Origin: CAG-390 sp964579135 | GTDB taxonomy: Bacteria; Bacillota; Clostridia; Oscillospirales; CAG-272 | DNA length: 64,000 nucleotides | Reading direction: 5' to 3' | NCBI GenBank assembly: GCA_964579135.1 | Contig: CAZOFD010000001.1 | Span: forward strand, 34,483-98,482 | Shown: piece by piece, positions 16,145 through 24,486 of the stretch | Numbering within the stretch: position 1 is the first letter of the stretch | Layout of the letters: the number at the start of each line of letters is the position of its first letter | Program-made: the position numbers and the translations under genes | Notes under the pieces: model-generated | What the model was told of the DNA's origin: nothing | The model's input: only the letters and a program-made list of their open reading frames with translations | The model's database searches: none

Positions 16145-16963
16145 ATGAAAAAGATCATCTCTCTCATCCTCACCGCACTCACGGCAATGACCGTCATCGC
16201 CTGCGTCGCCGTTCCCTGCGCTGCCGGAAACGAGGCGTTCGTTTACGTTACGATAGTCGACGGAAACGGCAACCTCGCTCTTACGCAAAAGCAAGTAACC
16301 GTTACCGACGTCGATAACGACGGCAAACTTACCGTAAACGACGCTCTTTATTGCGCACACGAGCAAAATTACAGCGGTGGCGCAAGCGCGGGCTACGCCT
16401 CATCGCAAAGCTCCTACGGTCTTTCGCTCGACAAACTTTGGGGCGTGCAGAACGGCGGCGCATACGGATATTACGTTAACGACGCTATGGCGATGAGCCT
16501 TGCGGACACCGTAACGAACGGCGACTTTATAAACGCTTTCGTATACACCGACACCACCGCGTGGAGTGATACTTATTGCTTCTTTTCAAGTAGCGTCGCA
16601 AGCAGCGTTGCCGGCGGCAAGATACTTCTCACGCTGAACTGCTTGGGATACGACGCACAGTCATCCTCTTTCGTCAATATGCCGATCGAGGGCGCGACCA
16701 TCACCGTTAACGGCGCGGCAACGGAATACAAAACGGATGCAAACGGCTCCGTTTACCTCAAGATAGACAAAGCGGGTACGTACGTCGTCAGCGCAACGAG
16801 CACCTCGAAAAATCTCGTCCCCCCCGTGCTGACCCTCTCCGTTACCGCAGCCGCCCCCGAAACGGGCGACACCGAACTTTGGATTTTGGCGGCACCGGCG
16901 CTTGCCTTGACCGCGCTGCTCGGGGCTGCGTTCGTATATCGTCGCAAGCACGATGAGATCTAA
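16145..16963 (+). CDS. Surface protein with DUF4430-like domain and PETGD sorting signal
   Basis: 272-residue exported protein, probably a cobalamin-capture protein on the cell surface. Signal peptide residues ~1-27 (MKKIISLILTALTAMTVIAC...). A dockerin-like 'DVDNDGKLTVNDALYCAHE' stretch (~58-76) and 'LDKLWGVQNGGAYGYYVND' with 'GDFINAFVYTD' look like the DUF4430 fold, related to the transcobalamin beta domain. A second beta domain (~165-230; ITVNGAATEYKTDANGSVYL) precedes PETGD. A membrane helix and RRKHDEI tail follow, the layout of a sortase substrate. A class B sortase is encoded at 38.9-40.0 kb. Cobalamin binding is inferred from operon context. Confidence 0.75.
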   Translation: MKKIISLILTALTAMTVIACVAVPCAAGNEAFVYVTIVDGNGNLALTQKQVTVTDVDNDGKLTVNDALYCAHEQNYSGGASAGYASSQSSYGLSLDKLWGVQNGGAYGYYVNDAMAMSLADTVTNGDFINAFVYTDTTAWSDTYCFFSSSVASSVAGGKILLTLNCLGYDAQSSSFVNMPIEGATITVNGAATEYKTDANGSVYLKIDKAGTYVVSATSTSKNLVPPVLTLSVTAAAPETGDTELWILAAPALALTALLGAAFVYRRKHDEI

Positions 16964-18707
16964 ACCTTTACGCGCGACGGCTCTTATTGCCGTCGCGCTG
17001 CTTTTACTTTGCCTTTTTCCCGTAACGGGGGCAGCGACGCAAAACGGACAAGCCGAAGCCGAGGCGATATATTCCTCGGTGCTCGCCTCGCTCGGAGCGG
17101 ACACAAACAACGTGCAAACGTTTATCGACGAAAAACTTGCCGCCGCGCCGGCAAACGGCTCGGAATGGTACGTTATCGCACTTTCGCAAAGCGGAACGTA
17201 CGACTTTTCGCGCTACGAATCGGCGCTTGTCGCTTACCTTAACTCGGCGACGATATCCTCCGCCTCCTCAAGGCTGAAATTCGCGCTTTGCCTTGTCGCC
17301 GTCGGCTCCGAAAACGAATATATCCGAAATGCGATAGATTCCTCCGTCGGAAAGCAAGGGATTATGAGTTTGATATTCGGGCTGCACCTTATAAACAACG
17401 GCTATACAGCGGCAGACTATACCGCGCAAGACCTTGCCTTAGAGATCGTCGGCGCGCAACTTGCGGACGGCGGGTGGAGCGTCGTCGGTCAAGCCGGCGA
17501 CCCCGACGTCACGGCAATGGCTTTACAAGCCGTCGCCCCGTATTGCGAAAGCAACGCAAGCGTTAAAAGCGCCTCCGAGCGCGCTGTCGATTTTCTCTCG
17601 TCAAAGCAGTTGCCAAGCGGCGATTTTGCCTCTTTCGGCACGCCGAATCCCGAGAGCACCGCGCAAGTTATCATCGCCCTTGCCTCGCTCGGCATCGACG
17701 CGGAAAACGACGCGCGATTTAAAAAGAACGGTACCCCTTTCGACGGGATAAACAAATATCGCCTGCCGAGCGGTGACTTCGCGCACACCGAGGGCGGCGC
17801 GTCCAACGCCAATGCCACTATGCAGGTCTTTTGCGCCTCGGCGGCGTATATACGTTTTTGCCGCGGCTTGTCGCCGTTTTATTCGAATCTCGGCAGCAAT
17901 AATACGAACGGCAACGAGGCGACCGGCGAGCAAACGACCGGCGAGCAAACGACCGCCGACAAAACCGGCGACAACGGCTCTGCCGCGCTTACCGACGGTG
18001 CGGGCGACGACCGCGAGCAAACCGCGCAGCGTGACGGCAACGGCAACGCCTCTTACAAGCCTTATGCCGTATCCGCGATCGTTTTGGTCGCGTGCGGCGT
18101 AGCACTCGGGCTTTTTGTCGCCAAAAAGCGCAAGATCTCGAATTTTGTCGCCGTTATCCTCGTTGCCGCCGCCGCAAGTGCCGCCGTGCTGCTTACAGAC
18201 GTACGCACGCCTGAAGATTACTACGGCTCCACCGAGCAAAAAACGGACGTTATCGGCACGGTATCGCTGAGCATAAGGTGCGACACCGTCGTAGGGCTCG
18301 GCGACGCCGTACCGCAAAACGGCATTATTCTCGACACCGTTTACGTGGATATCTCCGAGGGAGACACCGTATTGTCCGTTTTGACCGAGGCGGCGCGGCG
18401 CTGTTCCGTAAGGCTCGACGTCTCGGGCGACGGTGCGCTTGCCTACGTCAACGGCATAGCGTTTCTATACGAATTCGACTTCGGTCCCCTCTCGGGCTGG
18501 ACTTACCGAGTGAACGGCGAGATGCCGTCCGTCGGCGCGGGGGCGTACACGCTCGCCGACGGCGACGTGATCGAATGGCTGTACACAAAGGAACTCGGCT
18601 CGGATATTTCACGTTGCCGCGCTGAGCGGGTGCGCTCGCCGTACCGCTTATGTGTTTCGTTAAAAGCGGGAAAATCAGCGGAGCTTTTCCTATCGGAGCG
18701 TGCTTAA
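16953..18707 (+). CDS. Transcobalamin-like membrane-anchored protein (alpha-barrel plus DUF4430)
   Basis: 584 residues. Signal peptide ~1-27, then a helical-repeat region (~30-310) with prenyltransferase/terpenoid-cyclase-like repeats: VGAQLADGGWSVVG, DPDVTAMALQAVAPY, SKQLPSGDFASFG, ESTAQVIIALASLG. A Thr/Glu repeat linker (~325-335) leads to two membrane helices (~370-390, ~397-417) separated by KKRK. A DUF4430-type domain ends the protein (~430-545; LSGWTYRVNGEMPSVGAGAY, DGDVIEWLY). Barrel plus DUF4430 is the two-domain plan of animal transcobalamin and intrinsic factor. The two-helix hairpin would keep both domains outside. The gene overlaps its upstream neighbour by 11 bp. B12 binding is inferred. 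Confidence 0.78.
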   Translation: MRSKPLRATALIAVALLLLCLFPVTGAATQNGQAEAEAIYSSVLASLGADTNNVQTFIDEKLAAAPANGSEWYVIALSQSGTYDFSRYESALVAYLNSATISSASSRLKFALCLVAVGSENEYIRNAIDSSVGKQGIMSLIFGLHLINNGYTAADYTAQDLALEIVGAQLADGGWSVVGQAGDPDVTAMALQAVAPYCESNASVKSASERAVDFLSSKQLPSGDFASFGTPNPESTAQVIIALASLGIDAENDARFKKNGTPFDGINKYRLPSGDFAHTEGGASNANATMQVFCASAAYIRFCRGLSPFYSNLGSNNTNGNEATGEQTTGEQTTADKTGDNGSAALTDGAGDDREQTAQRDGNGNASYKPYAVSAIVLVACGVALGLFVAKKRKISNFVAVILVAAAASAAVLLTDVRTPEDYYGSTEQKTDVIGTVSLSIRCDTVVGLGDAVPQNGIILDTVYVDISEGDTVLSVLTEAARRCSVRLDVSGDGALAYVNGIAFLYEFDFGPLSGWTYRVNGEMPSVGAGAYTLADGDVIEWLYTKELGSDISRCRAERVRSPYRLCVSLKAGKSAELFLSERA

Positions 18708-18708
18708 A

Positions 18709-19587
18709 ATGAGATCTCTCGACAACCTCAACCCCATAACGGCAGCCGTATACTTTACATGTGCAATATGCATACCGACCTTTTCGCAGAACCCCGTAAC
18801 GACGCTGACCGCCGTTGCGGCGTCCGCGCTGTACTGCATTATGCGCAAATGCCGCGCACTTCGCTCGACTATGCGTTTTTGCTTGCTTTTCGTTGTCGTT
18901 ATGACCGTGCTGAATCCTCTTATTTCGCACAACGGCAAGACCGTGCTCTTCTTTATAAACGATTCGCCCGTTACCGCCGAAGCGGCGATATACGGTGCGC
19001 TGTCGTCACTCGCAGTATCTGCCGTTATCCTCTTTTTCAGAGCACTGTCCGATATCCTTACGCAGGACAAATTGCTCTACGTTTTCGGCAAAACCTCGCC
19101 GAAGACCGCGCTCGTTTTATCTATGGCTCTGCGCTACTCCTCGCTTTTGCGCGAAAAGGCGCGACAAATCGAGGATAGCCAGACCGCGCTCGGGCTTTAC
19201 GAGGACGGTAACGTGGCGGCAACGATCAAAGGTAAAGCGCGTATTTTTTCCGTACTTGTCACGTGGTCGCTCGAAAACGGGATAACGACCGCCGACTCTA
19301 TGGCGTCTCGCGGATACGGCAAGCACCGCCGCACGTATTTTTCTTTGTTCGGTTTTTCCGCAAGTGACGCGGCAACACTTGCTTTTACCGCTGCGTGCAC
19401 GTCACTTTACGTAGCGGCGGCACTTCGCGGCGACTTGGCTTTCGCTTGTTATCCGAGCATCGCAATATCGCCGCTCACCCCGCTCGGCGCCGTCGCGTAT
19501 ACGGCATACGCGCTGCTTGCACTGTTTCCCGTGATATCGGAATCCGGAGAAAGGCTCAAATGGAAATACTTAAGGTCGAAGATCTGA
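18709..19587 (+). CDS. ecfT: ECF transporter transmembrane component (EcfT)
   Basis: Transmembrane coupling subunit of an energy-coupling-factor vitamin importer. The ATG at 18709 (MRSLDNLNPITAAVYF) is 1 bp after the upstream stop and preceded by CGGAG. It has 292 residues and about five to six membrane helices. The cytoplasmic coupling helices show 'ALRYSSLLREKARQIEDSQ' and 'SMASRGYGKHRRT', matching the conserved 'A.RARGY' type motifs that contact the ATPases. It overlaps the ATPase gene by 28 bp. Confidence 0.9.
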   Translation: MRSLDNLNPITAAVYFTCAICIPTFSQNPVTTLTAVAASALYCIMRKCRALRSTMRFCLLFVVVMTVLNPLISHNGKTVLFFINDSPVTAEAAIYGALSSLAVSAVILFFRALSDILTQDKLLYVFGKTSPKTALVLSMALRYSSLLREKARQIEDSQTALGLYEDGNVAATIKGKARIFSVLVTWSLENGITTADSMASRGYGKHRRTYFSLFGFSASDAATLAFTAACTSLYVAAALRGDLAFACYPSIAISPLTPLGAVAYTAYALLALFPVISESGERLKWKYLRSKI

Positions 19588-21218
19588 CTTTTCAATATCC
19601 CTTATCAGAGCGTACCGCCGTTCGCTCCGCGTCGTTTGCCGTAAACTCGGGCGAATTCGTAGTCCTTTGCGGAGCAACTGGAAGCGGCAAATCGACTTTG
19701 CTTCGTTGCTTGAAACCCGAGATCGCGCCGACGGGCACAAAAAGCGGAAATATCGTTTTTCAAAACGCGCCGCTCGACGTCGGATCCGAACGCATAGGCT
19801 TCGTCGCGCAGCGCCCCGATGAGCAAATAGTTACCGACAGAGTGTATTCGGAGCTTGCTTTCGGGCTTGAAAATCTCGGCACCCCGAGCGACGTCATCGC
19901 TCGCAAGATCGCGGAGATATCCGCGTTTTTCGGCATAGAAGATTGGTTTGAGCGCGACGTCGCAACACTCTCGGGCGGGCAAAAGCAACTTTTGAATCTC
20001 GCCGCGGTAACGGTCACGGAGCCCGATCTCATACTCCTCGACGAGCCGACCTCGATGCTCGACCCCATCGCGGCAAGCGACTTTATATCGATGCTGAAAA
20101 AGCTGAATCGCGAACTTTCCCTGACCGTCGTTATCGCGGAGCACAGAACGGAAGACGCCGTCGCCGCTTGCGACAGAATAATCTTTATGGCAAACGGCGC
20201 CATCGTCGCCGACGGCGATCCGCAAACGATTGCCGCGGTGGGCGGCGATATATTGCCGTTTATGCCGGCGGCAACGCGGCTCTATCATATGGTCGGCGGC
20301 ACGGGCGCGTGCCCCGTAGATGTGCGCGACGGCAAACGATTCGCGGCACGCTTCGCCCCGCAGACCGAATACGAAACGAAAAAAAACAAAGGCGCGAGCA
20401 CAAACGATACGGTCGCGCCAAAAAAGAGAAAGCGCGATATCGCCGAAGCCGCGCTCGAATTTAACGACGTATACTTTAAATACGACAGAAAATCCGACGA
20501 CGTACTCTCCGCGCTCGAGCTTTCGATATACGAAAACGAGATATTTTGCCTGCTCGGAGGCAACGGCTCGGGCAAATCCACACTGCTCTCCTGCGCGTGC
20601 GGATTGCGCAAGCCGTACGGCGGCAACGTTCGCGTTTTCGGCAAAAAGATATCCGACTACCGCGGCGGAGAACTGTATTCGGGGTGTGTATCGCTTCTTC
20701 CGCAAGACGTTCAAACGCTTTTTTTGCGTGCAAGTGTGCGCGAGGAGCTCGAAGACGCGTACGAAAGCGCCGCCGATTCTCCGATCGATCTCTCGCCCCT
20801 CTTCGAAAAGCACCCGTACGATCTGTCGGGCGGCGAGCAACAACTCCTCGCATTGGCAAAGGTGCTGTCGCGCAAACCGCGCCTGCTCCTTATGGACGAG
20901 CCGACGAAAGGGCTCGATCCACGCAGAAAGGACGAACTGAGGCAGATAATAAAAGATCTCAGAGCACACGGAACAACGATCTTGGCAGTCACTCACGACG
21001 TCGAGTTCGCCGCGAGCACGGCTGACCGTTGCGCCATACTTTTCCGCGGCAAGGCGCTCGGCACGGCAACGCCACGCGATTTCTTCTCTTACGGCAGTTT
21101 TTATACCACTGCGGCTGCCCGTATGGCGCGCGGATATTTCGAGGGGGTGGCGACCACCGAAGACCTTGCCGCCGCGTGCCTAAAAAGCCTTGAGATAGCG
21201 GAGGCGGCAACAAAATGA
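19560..21218 (+). CDS. ECF transporter duplicated ATPase (fused EcfA-EcfA')
   Basis: 552-residue cytoplasmic protein with two ABC ATPase domains, powering the ECF importer. Start ATG at 19560 follows GGAGAAAGG inside the end of ecfT. Domain 1: Walker A CGATGSGKST (~36-45), VAQRPDEQIVTD Q-loop, LSGGQKQLL signature, LILLDEPTS Walker B. Linker ~255-305 is charged. Domain 2: GGNGSGKST, LLPQDVQTLF, DLSGGEQQLLA, LLLMDEPTKGLD, and TILAVTHD switch His. Domain 1 has 'VIAEHRTE' at its H-loop. Fusion of both ATPases in one chain is a known variant. Confidence 0.95.
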   Translation: MEILKVEDLTFQYPLSERTAVRSASFAVNSGEFVVLCGATGSGKSTLLRCLKPEIAPTGTKSGNIVFQNAPLDVGSERIGFVAQRPDEQIVTDRVYSELAFGLENLGTPSDVIARKIAEISAFFGIEDWFERDVATLSGGQKQLLNLAAVTVTEPDLILLDEPTSMLDPIAASDFISMLKKLNRELSLTVVIAEHRTEDAVAACDRIIFMANGAIVADGDPQTIAAVGGDILPFMPAATRLYHMVGGTGACPVDVRDGKRFAARFAPQTEYETKKNKGASTNDTVAPKKRKRDIAEAALEFNDVYFKYDRKSDDVLSALELSIYENEIFCLLGGNGSGKSTLLSCACGLRKPYGGNVRVFGKKISDYRGGELYSGCVSLLPQDVQTLFLRASVREELEDAYESAADSPIDLSPLFEKHPYDLSGGEQQLLALAKVLSRKPRLLLMDEPTKGLDPRRKDELRQIIKDLRAHGTTILAVTHDVEFAASTADRCAILFRGKALGTATPRDFFSYGSFYTTAAARMARGYFEGVATTEDLAAACLKSLEIAEAATK

Positions 21219-21901
21219 AAACGATAAAAAACGCCAAAATTCGCCGCGCGATAAAAATAATCGTACCGTTATTCGCCATCCCCACGCTCGTTCTGGCAAG
21301 CGCAAAGGCGACGGGCGAAAGGGTAGCGCTTTTCACCTCGTGCGCAGTAGCCGCGCTTACCGTTCCTCTTTTCGTCGCCGGCGTCGAAAAGGCGGAATTC
21401 GGCACACGGCGCACCGTTATCGTGGCGATATTGACAGCTCTCGCCTCGTTCGGCAGGCTGATACCGTTCTTTAAGCCGGTAACGGCTATCGCCACCATCG
21501 CGGGGATACATTTGGGGGCGGAATCCGGATTTGCGGTAGGAGCTTTTTCGGCGCTGATATCGGATTTTTATTTCGGTTTGGGTCCTTGGACGCCGTTCCA
21601 AATGCTTGCTTGGGGCGTAATAGGCTTTTTTGCCGGGGTATTGTCCTCGCCGCTCGGGCGCAGCCGCGTTATGCGTACGTTTTACGGAGTCGTCTCGGGG
21701 GTAGCCTTTTCGCTGATAACGGACGTATGGACCGTAACTTGGTACAACGGCACGTTCAGCGCGTCGCTGTACCTTGCCGCAACGATAACCGCGCTACCTC
21801 ACACGATTTTGTACGCGGTGTCGAATCTTTTGTTTCTCGCGCTGCTGTCAAAACCGTTCGGCGAAAAGCTCGAGCGCGTCAAGATCAAATACGGCGTTTA
21901 A
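21215..21901 (+). CDS. ECF transporter S component, probably cobalamin-specific (CbrT-like)
   Basis: Substrate-binding membrane subunit of the ECF importer, 228 residues with about six hydrophobic segments. The segment GRLIPFFKPVTAIATIAGI then 'GFAVGAFSALISDFYFGLGPWTPFQML' is the pattern I associate with the CbrT-type S-component family. It overlaps the ATPase gene by 4 bp (ATGA). The cobalamin riboswitch at the operon head supports B12 or a cobinamide-type corrinoid as substrate. No second S component is nearby. Confidence 0.82.
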   Translation: MKTIKNAKIRRAIKIIVPLFAIPTLVLASAKATGERVALFTSCAVAALTVPLFVAGVEKAEFGTRRTVIVAILTALASFGRLIPFFKPVTAIATIAGIHLGAESGFAVGAFSALISDFYFGLGPWTPFQMLAWGVIGFFAGVLSSPLGRSRVMRTFYGVVSGVAFSLITDVWTVTWYNGTFSASLYLAATITALPHTILYAVSNLLFLALLSKPFGEKLERVKIKYGV

Positions 21902-21956
21902 CGCCGCGCTTTACCTCCTCGGCAAGTATGCGAAGGCAAGCTTTAAAACAAAAATC

Positions 21957-21981
21957 GGGGGGCAGACCTTGTCTGCCCCCC
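21957..21981 (-). terminator. Terminator of the reverse rubrerythrin operon
   Basis: 11-bp G/C-rich stem (21957-21967 and 21971-21981). On the minus strand it is followed by a T-rich run (GATTTTTG), so it best serves the minus-strand gene. It may also slow plus-strand read-through from the B12 operon. Confidence 0.85.
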
Positions 21982-21993
21982 TAAATTACGGCA

Positions 21994-22548
21994 TTATTTG
22001 CCGAAATATCTGTTAAGAAGCCCCTCGAACGCTTTGCCGTGGCGTGCTTCGTCCCTTGCCATTTCGTGTACGGTATCGTGGATCGCGTCAAGCGAGTGCT
22101 CTTTCGCGAGTTTTGCAAGCTCGAACTTGCCTGCGGTAGCACCGTTTTCGGCTGCGACGCGCGCCTTAAGGTTCGCCTCGGTGGAAGCGGAAACGCACTC
22201 GCCGAGAAGTTCGGCGAATTTTGCCGCGTGCTCTGCTTCCTCAAGAGCAGCCTCTTTCCAATAAAGTGCGATCTCGGGATATCCCTCTCTTGCCGCAGCG
22301 CGCGACATAGCAAGGTACATTCCGACCTCGGAGCACTCACCCTCGAAGTTAGCGCGAAGTCCCTCGATAATCTCCGCGGGCGCTCCCTTTGCAACGCCGA
22401 TAACGTGCTCGGCAGCCCAATCGAGAGCCGCGCCGTCATCGACGACCTCAACGAACTTTTCTCCGGGTTGCTTGCAACGCGGGCAAATATCGGGGCGAAC
22501 GTCGGACTCGACTATTTCTCCGCAAACGGTGCATCTCCATTTTTTCAT
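21994..22548 (-). CDS. Reverse rubrerythrin (NADH peroxidase-type)
   Basis: Non-haem di-iron peroxidase that removes H2O2 in anaerobes. The 184-residue protein has its rubredoxin-like domain first (CTVCG ... CPRCK, residues ~6-24) and the ferritin-like domain after it, the reverse of classical rubrerythrin. Family markers are EHVIGVAKG, GLRANFEGECSEVGMYLAMSR, LEEAEHAAKFAELLGE and MARDEARHGKAF, supplying the Glu/His iron ligands. AAGGAG precedes the start. It lies 27 bp after an Rrf2-type regulator, so both are probably co-transcribed. Confidence 0.95.
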   Translation of the reverse strand: MKKWRCTVCGEIVESDVRPDICPRCKQPGEKFVEVVDDGAALDWAAEHVIGVAKGAPAEIIEGLRANFEGECSEVGMYLAMSRAAAREGYPEIALYWKEAALEEAEHAAKFAELLGECVSASTEANLKARVAAENGATAGKFELAKLAKEHSLDAIHDTVHEMARDEARHGKAFEGLLNRYFGK

Positions 22549-22575
22549 AACAAAATTCTCCTTTATTTTTAAATT

Positions 22576-23022
22576 TTAATTTTTACGAATTTTTTCCGCA
22601 ACGTCGGATACGGTAAACGCGGGATCCGACAGCATTGCGACCGTAACGACGGAAAGGTCTCGGCGTATCTTTTGATTTATCACGCAAAAAGCGGCGTGCA
22701 TCTTGCACTCGGATTTTTGCGGATTTCGCGTGCAATCGCAATTCGGATCCAAACATCTCGTTATAAGCGTCTTTCCGTCGATAGCCTCGATAACGTCGAG
22801 CGCGGTAATACTCGAAGCGTCGCGTGCAAGCACGTAGCCGCCGTCCGCCCCCTTATAAGACCGCAATATCCCCGCCTTAGTAAGTTTGCGCAGTATCTTT
22901 ACGGTAAATTTTTGCGGGACCGACGCGATCTCCGCAAGGCGCGGCCCACCGGTCTTCTTACCCGCCGCGTCAAGCGATATGCATATTCTGACGGCGTAAT
23001 CCGCCTCTTGAGTTATCCGCAT
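22576..23022 (-). CDS. Rrf2-family transcriptional regulator
   Basis: Winged-helix regulator of the IscR/NsrR/CymR class. The ATG at 23022 (MRITQEADYAVRICISL) follows GGAGG and gives the standard 148-residue form. The helix-turn-helix (ASVPQKFTVKILRKLTKAGIL) and wing (SYKGADGGYVLAR) are clear. Three cysteines in 'CLDPNCDCTRNPQKSEC' plus another near 'AAFCVI' match the [Fe-S] loop of IscR/NsrR-type members. Redox or iron-sulphur sensing is therefore likely, fitting control of the downstream reverse rubrerythrin. Confidence 0.92.
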   Translation of the reverse strand: MRITQEADYAVRICISLDAAGKKTGGPRLAEIASVPQKFTVKILRKLTKAGILRSYKGADGGYVLARDASSITALDVIEAIDGKTLITRCLDPNCDCTRNPQKSECKMHAAFCVINQKIRRDLSVVTVAMLSDPAFTVSDVAEKIRKN

Positions 23023-23065
23023 CGTACCTCCGCTTCGGTAAACCATACCTTTTTGGTCTGCATTG

Positions 23066-23094
23066 ATTATATCACGGGATAAACGATTTGTCAA
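23066..23094 (-). promoter_or_regulatory. Promoter of the rrf2-reverse rubrerythrin operon
   Basis: Minus strand: TTGACA (23089-23094), 17-bp spacer, TATAAT (23066-23071), about 45 bp upstream of the regulator start. Confidence 0.85.
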
Positions 23095-23103
23095 CACCTT
23101 TTT

Positions 23104-24267
23104 TTAAAATTTTAAATATTTGATAAAATCGGTTTCGAATCCGCAGCTTTCCGTTAAAAGTACCGTGTGCACGTCCCTTATAAAACCGAAAAGATCTCCT
23201 CTCCGCTCTTCCCCCGCACACAGCACGTCGCGCGCACCGGCAAGCGACGTATTGCCGCAAACAACTACGTTTTTATCCGCAAGGCTCGGTAATACTCCGA
23301 GATATTCGAGATCTGCGGCATCGATACCGTCGCCGAAACTTCCGCAAATATATACGTCTCGCACGTCATCCCCGACGGCTTCCAATGCGCAACGCACCGC
23401 GGATTTCGCAAGCTGAAACGCCCGAACGTCCGCCTGCGAAACGTACACGTTCTCCGTCAGATAAAATCTTCCGTCGCGCAAGCGTACCTGTGCCGCCTCG
23501 CCGACAAAAGCGCCGTTATCGTCAAGTGCCCCGATGCGCCGCAATGCGGCAAAGGCACCGACAAGTCCGCTGCCGCATATCCCGCGCGGTCTTTCGCCGC
23601 CGACGACGCGAGGCACAAGGCGCGCGCCAACCTGCTCGACGCGATATATCGCGCCCGGGGCATATCGCATACCGCATTCCACCCCACCGCCCTCAAAGGC
23701 GGGACCCGCCGCCGCACTTGCCGCCGTCATACGCCCACCCGAAACGGAAACCGCCTCGCCGTTCGTTCCGAGATCGAGCATAAGCGCGCTGTCTTTGCGT
23801 TGCATACCGAGCGATACCACCCCGGCGGTGACGTCCCCGCCGACAAACGAGGATATCGGCGGCAGCAAAAAGACGCTGTTCGCGTTTATACCGATCTCGT
23901 CCCCGCCGAACTCCGATTTATTCGGCAAAACGGACGCATAAGGATACGTGCCGAGGGAAAGCGGAGATACGCCGCACAAAAAATGCAGCATAACCGTATT
24001 CGCGGCAATAACGACTCGTTGCGGAGATACGCCGCAGGTCGTCTCGCAAAGCTCGTTAACGGCGGAACGCAAACACGCCGTCAGCTCCGCAAGATGCTCT
24101 TGCGACGCGGCAATACGTGACATAACGTCCGCTCCGAAACGAGCTTGCGGATTTGCGACAGCCGCCGATGCCACGTTTTCGCCCGTCCCGAGATCCACGC
24201 ACTCGCACACGATCGTCGTAGTGCCGACGTCAATCGCCGCGCCGATATTTTCGCGTTTTTCCGCCAT
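23104..24267 (-). CDS. RACo-like ASKHA-domain protein lacking the ferredoxin domain
   Basis: 387-residue protein of the ASKHA fold, close to the C-terminal half of reductive activators of corrinoid proteins (RACo/RamA type, DUF4445). Segments seen are 'GAAIDVGTTTIVCECVDL' (phosphate-1 loop), 'NPQARFGADVMSRI', 'NTVMLHFLCGV', 'GGDVTAGVVS', 'LMLDLGTNGEAV', 'RPRGICGSGLV' and 'IYICGSFG'-like 'VYICGSFGDGID'. Full-length RACo has an N-terminal [2Fe-2S] domain and a linker; here the protein starts directly with the ASKHA fold. The start is preceded by GAGGGGGG and its own promoter, so the short form looks genuine. The partner corrinoid protein is not in the window. Confidence 0.82.
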   Translation of the reverse strand: MAEKRENIGAAIDVGTTTIVCECVDLGTGENVASAAVANPQARFGADVMSRIAASQEHLAELTACLRSAVNELCETTCGVSPQRVVIAANTVMLHFLCGVSPLSLGTYPYASVLPNKSEFGGDEIGINANSVFLLPPISSFVGGDVTAGVVSLGMQRKDSALMLDLGTNGEAVSVSGGRMTAASAAAGPAFEGGGVECGMRYAPGAIYRVEQVGARLVPRVVGGERPRGICGSGLVGAFAALRRIGALDDNGAFVGEAAQVRLRDGRFYLTENVYVSQADVRAFQLAKSAVRCALEAVGDDVRDVYICGSFGDGIDAADLEYLGVLPSLADKNVVVCGNTSLAGARDVLCAGEERRGDLFGFIRDVHTVLLTESCGFETDFIKYLKF

Positions 24268-24316
24268 TCGCTATCCCCCCCTCGCACCGAGCAACGCTTT
24301 AAGCTCGTTTTTTATC

Positions 24317-24344
24317 ATTATATCACAAAAAAGCCGCCTGTCAA
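24317..24344 (-). promoter_or_regulatory. Promoter of the RACo-like gene
   Basis: Minus strand: TTGACA (24339-24344), 16-bp spacer, TATAAT (24317-24322), about 50 bp before the start codon. Confidence 0.8.
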
Positions 24345-24391
24345 TCACAACCGAGCGAGCCGCATCGCACCGTCCCGACAGATCGAGGCGG

Positions 24392-24420
24392 TTGACAATC
24401 GCTTATTTATATGATAATAT
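24392..24420 (+). promoter_or_regulatory. Promoter of the lrp-aminotransferase operon
   Basis: TTGACA (24392-24397), 17-bp spacer, TAATAT (24415-24420). Confidence 0.65.
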
Positions 24421-24486
24421 ATATTGAAATATTGTTTGTCGACGCGTGTGCTTTTCGATACCGTCGGCAGGAAAAGGAAATTTGCC

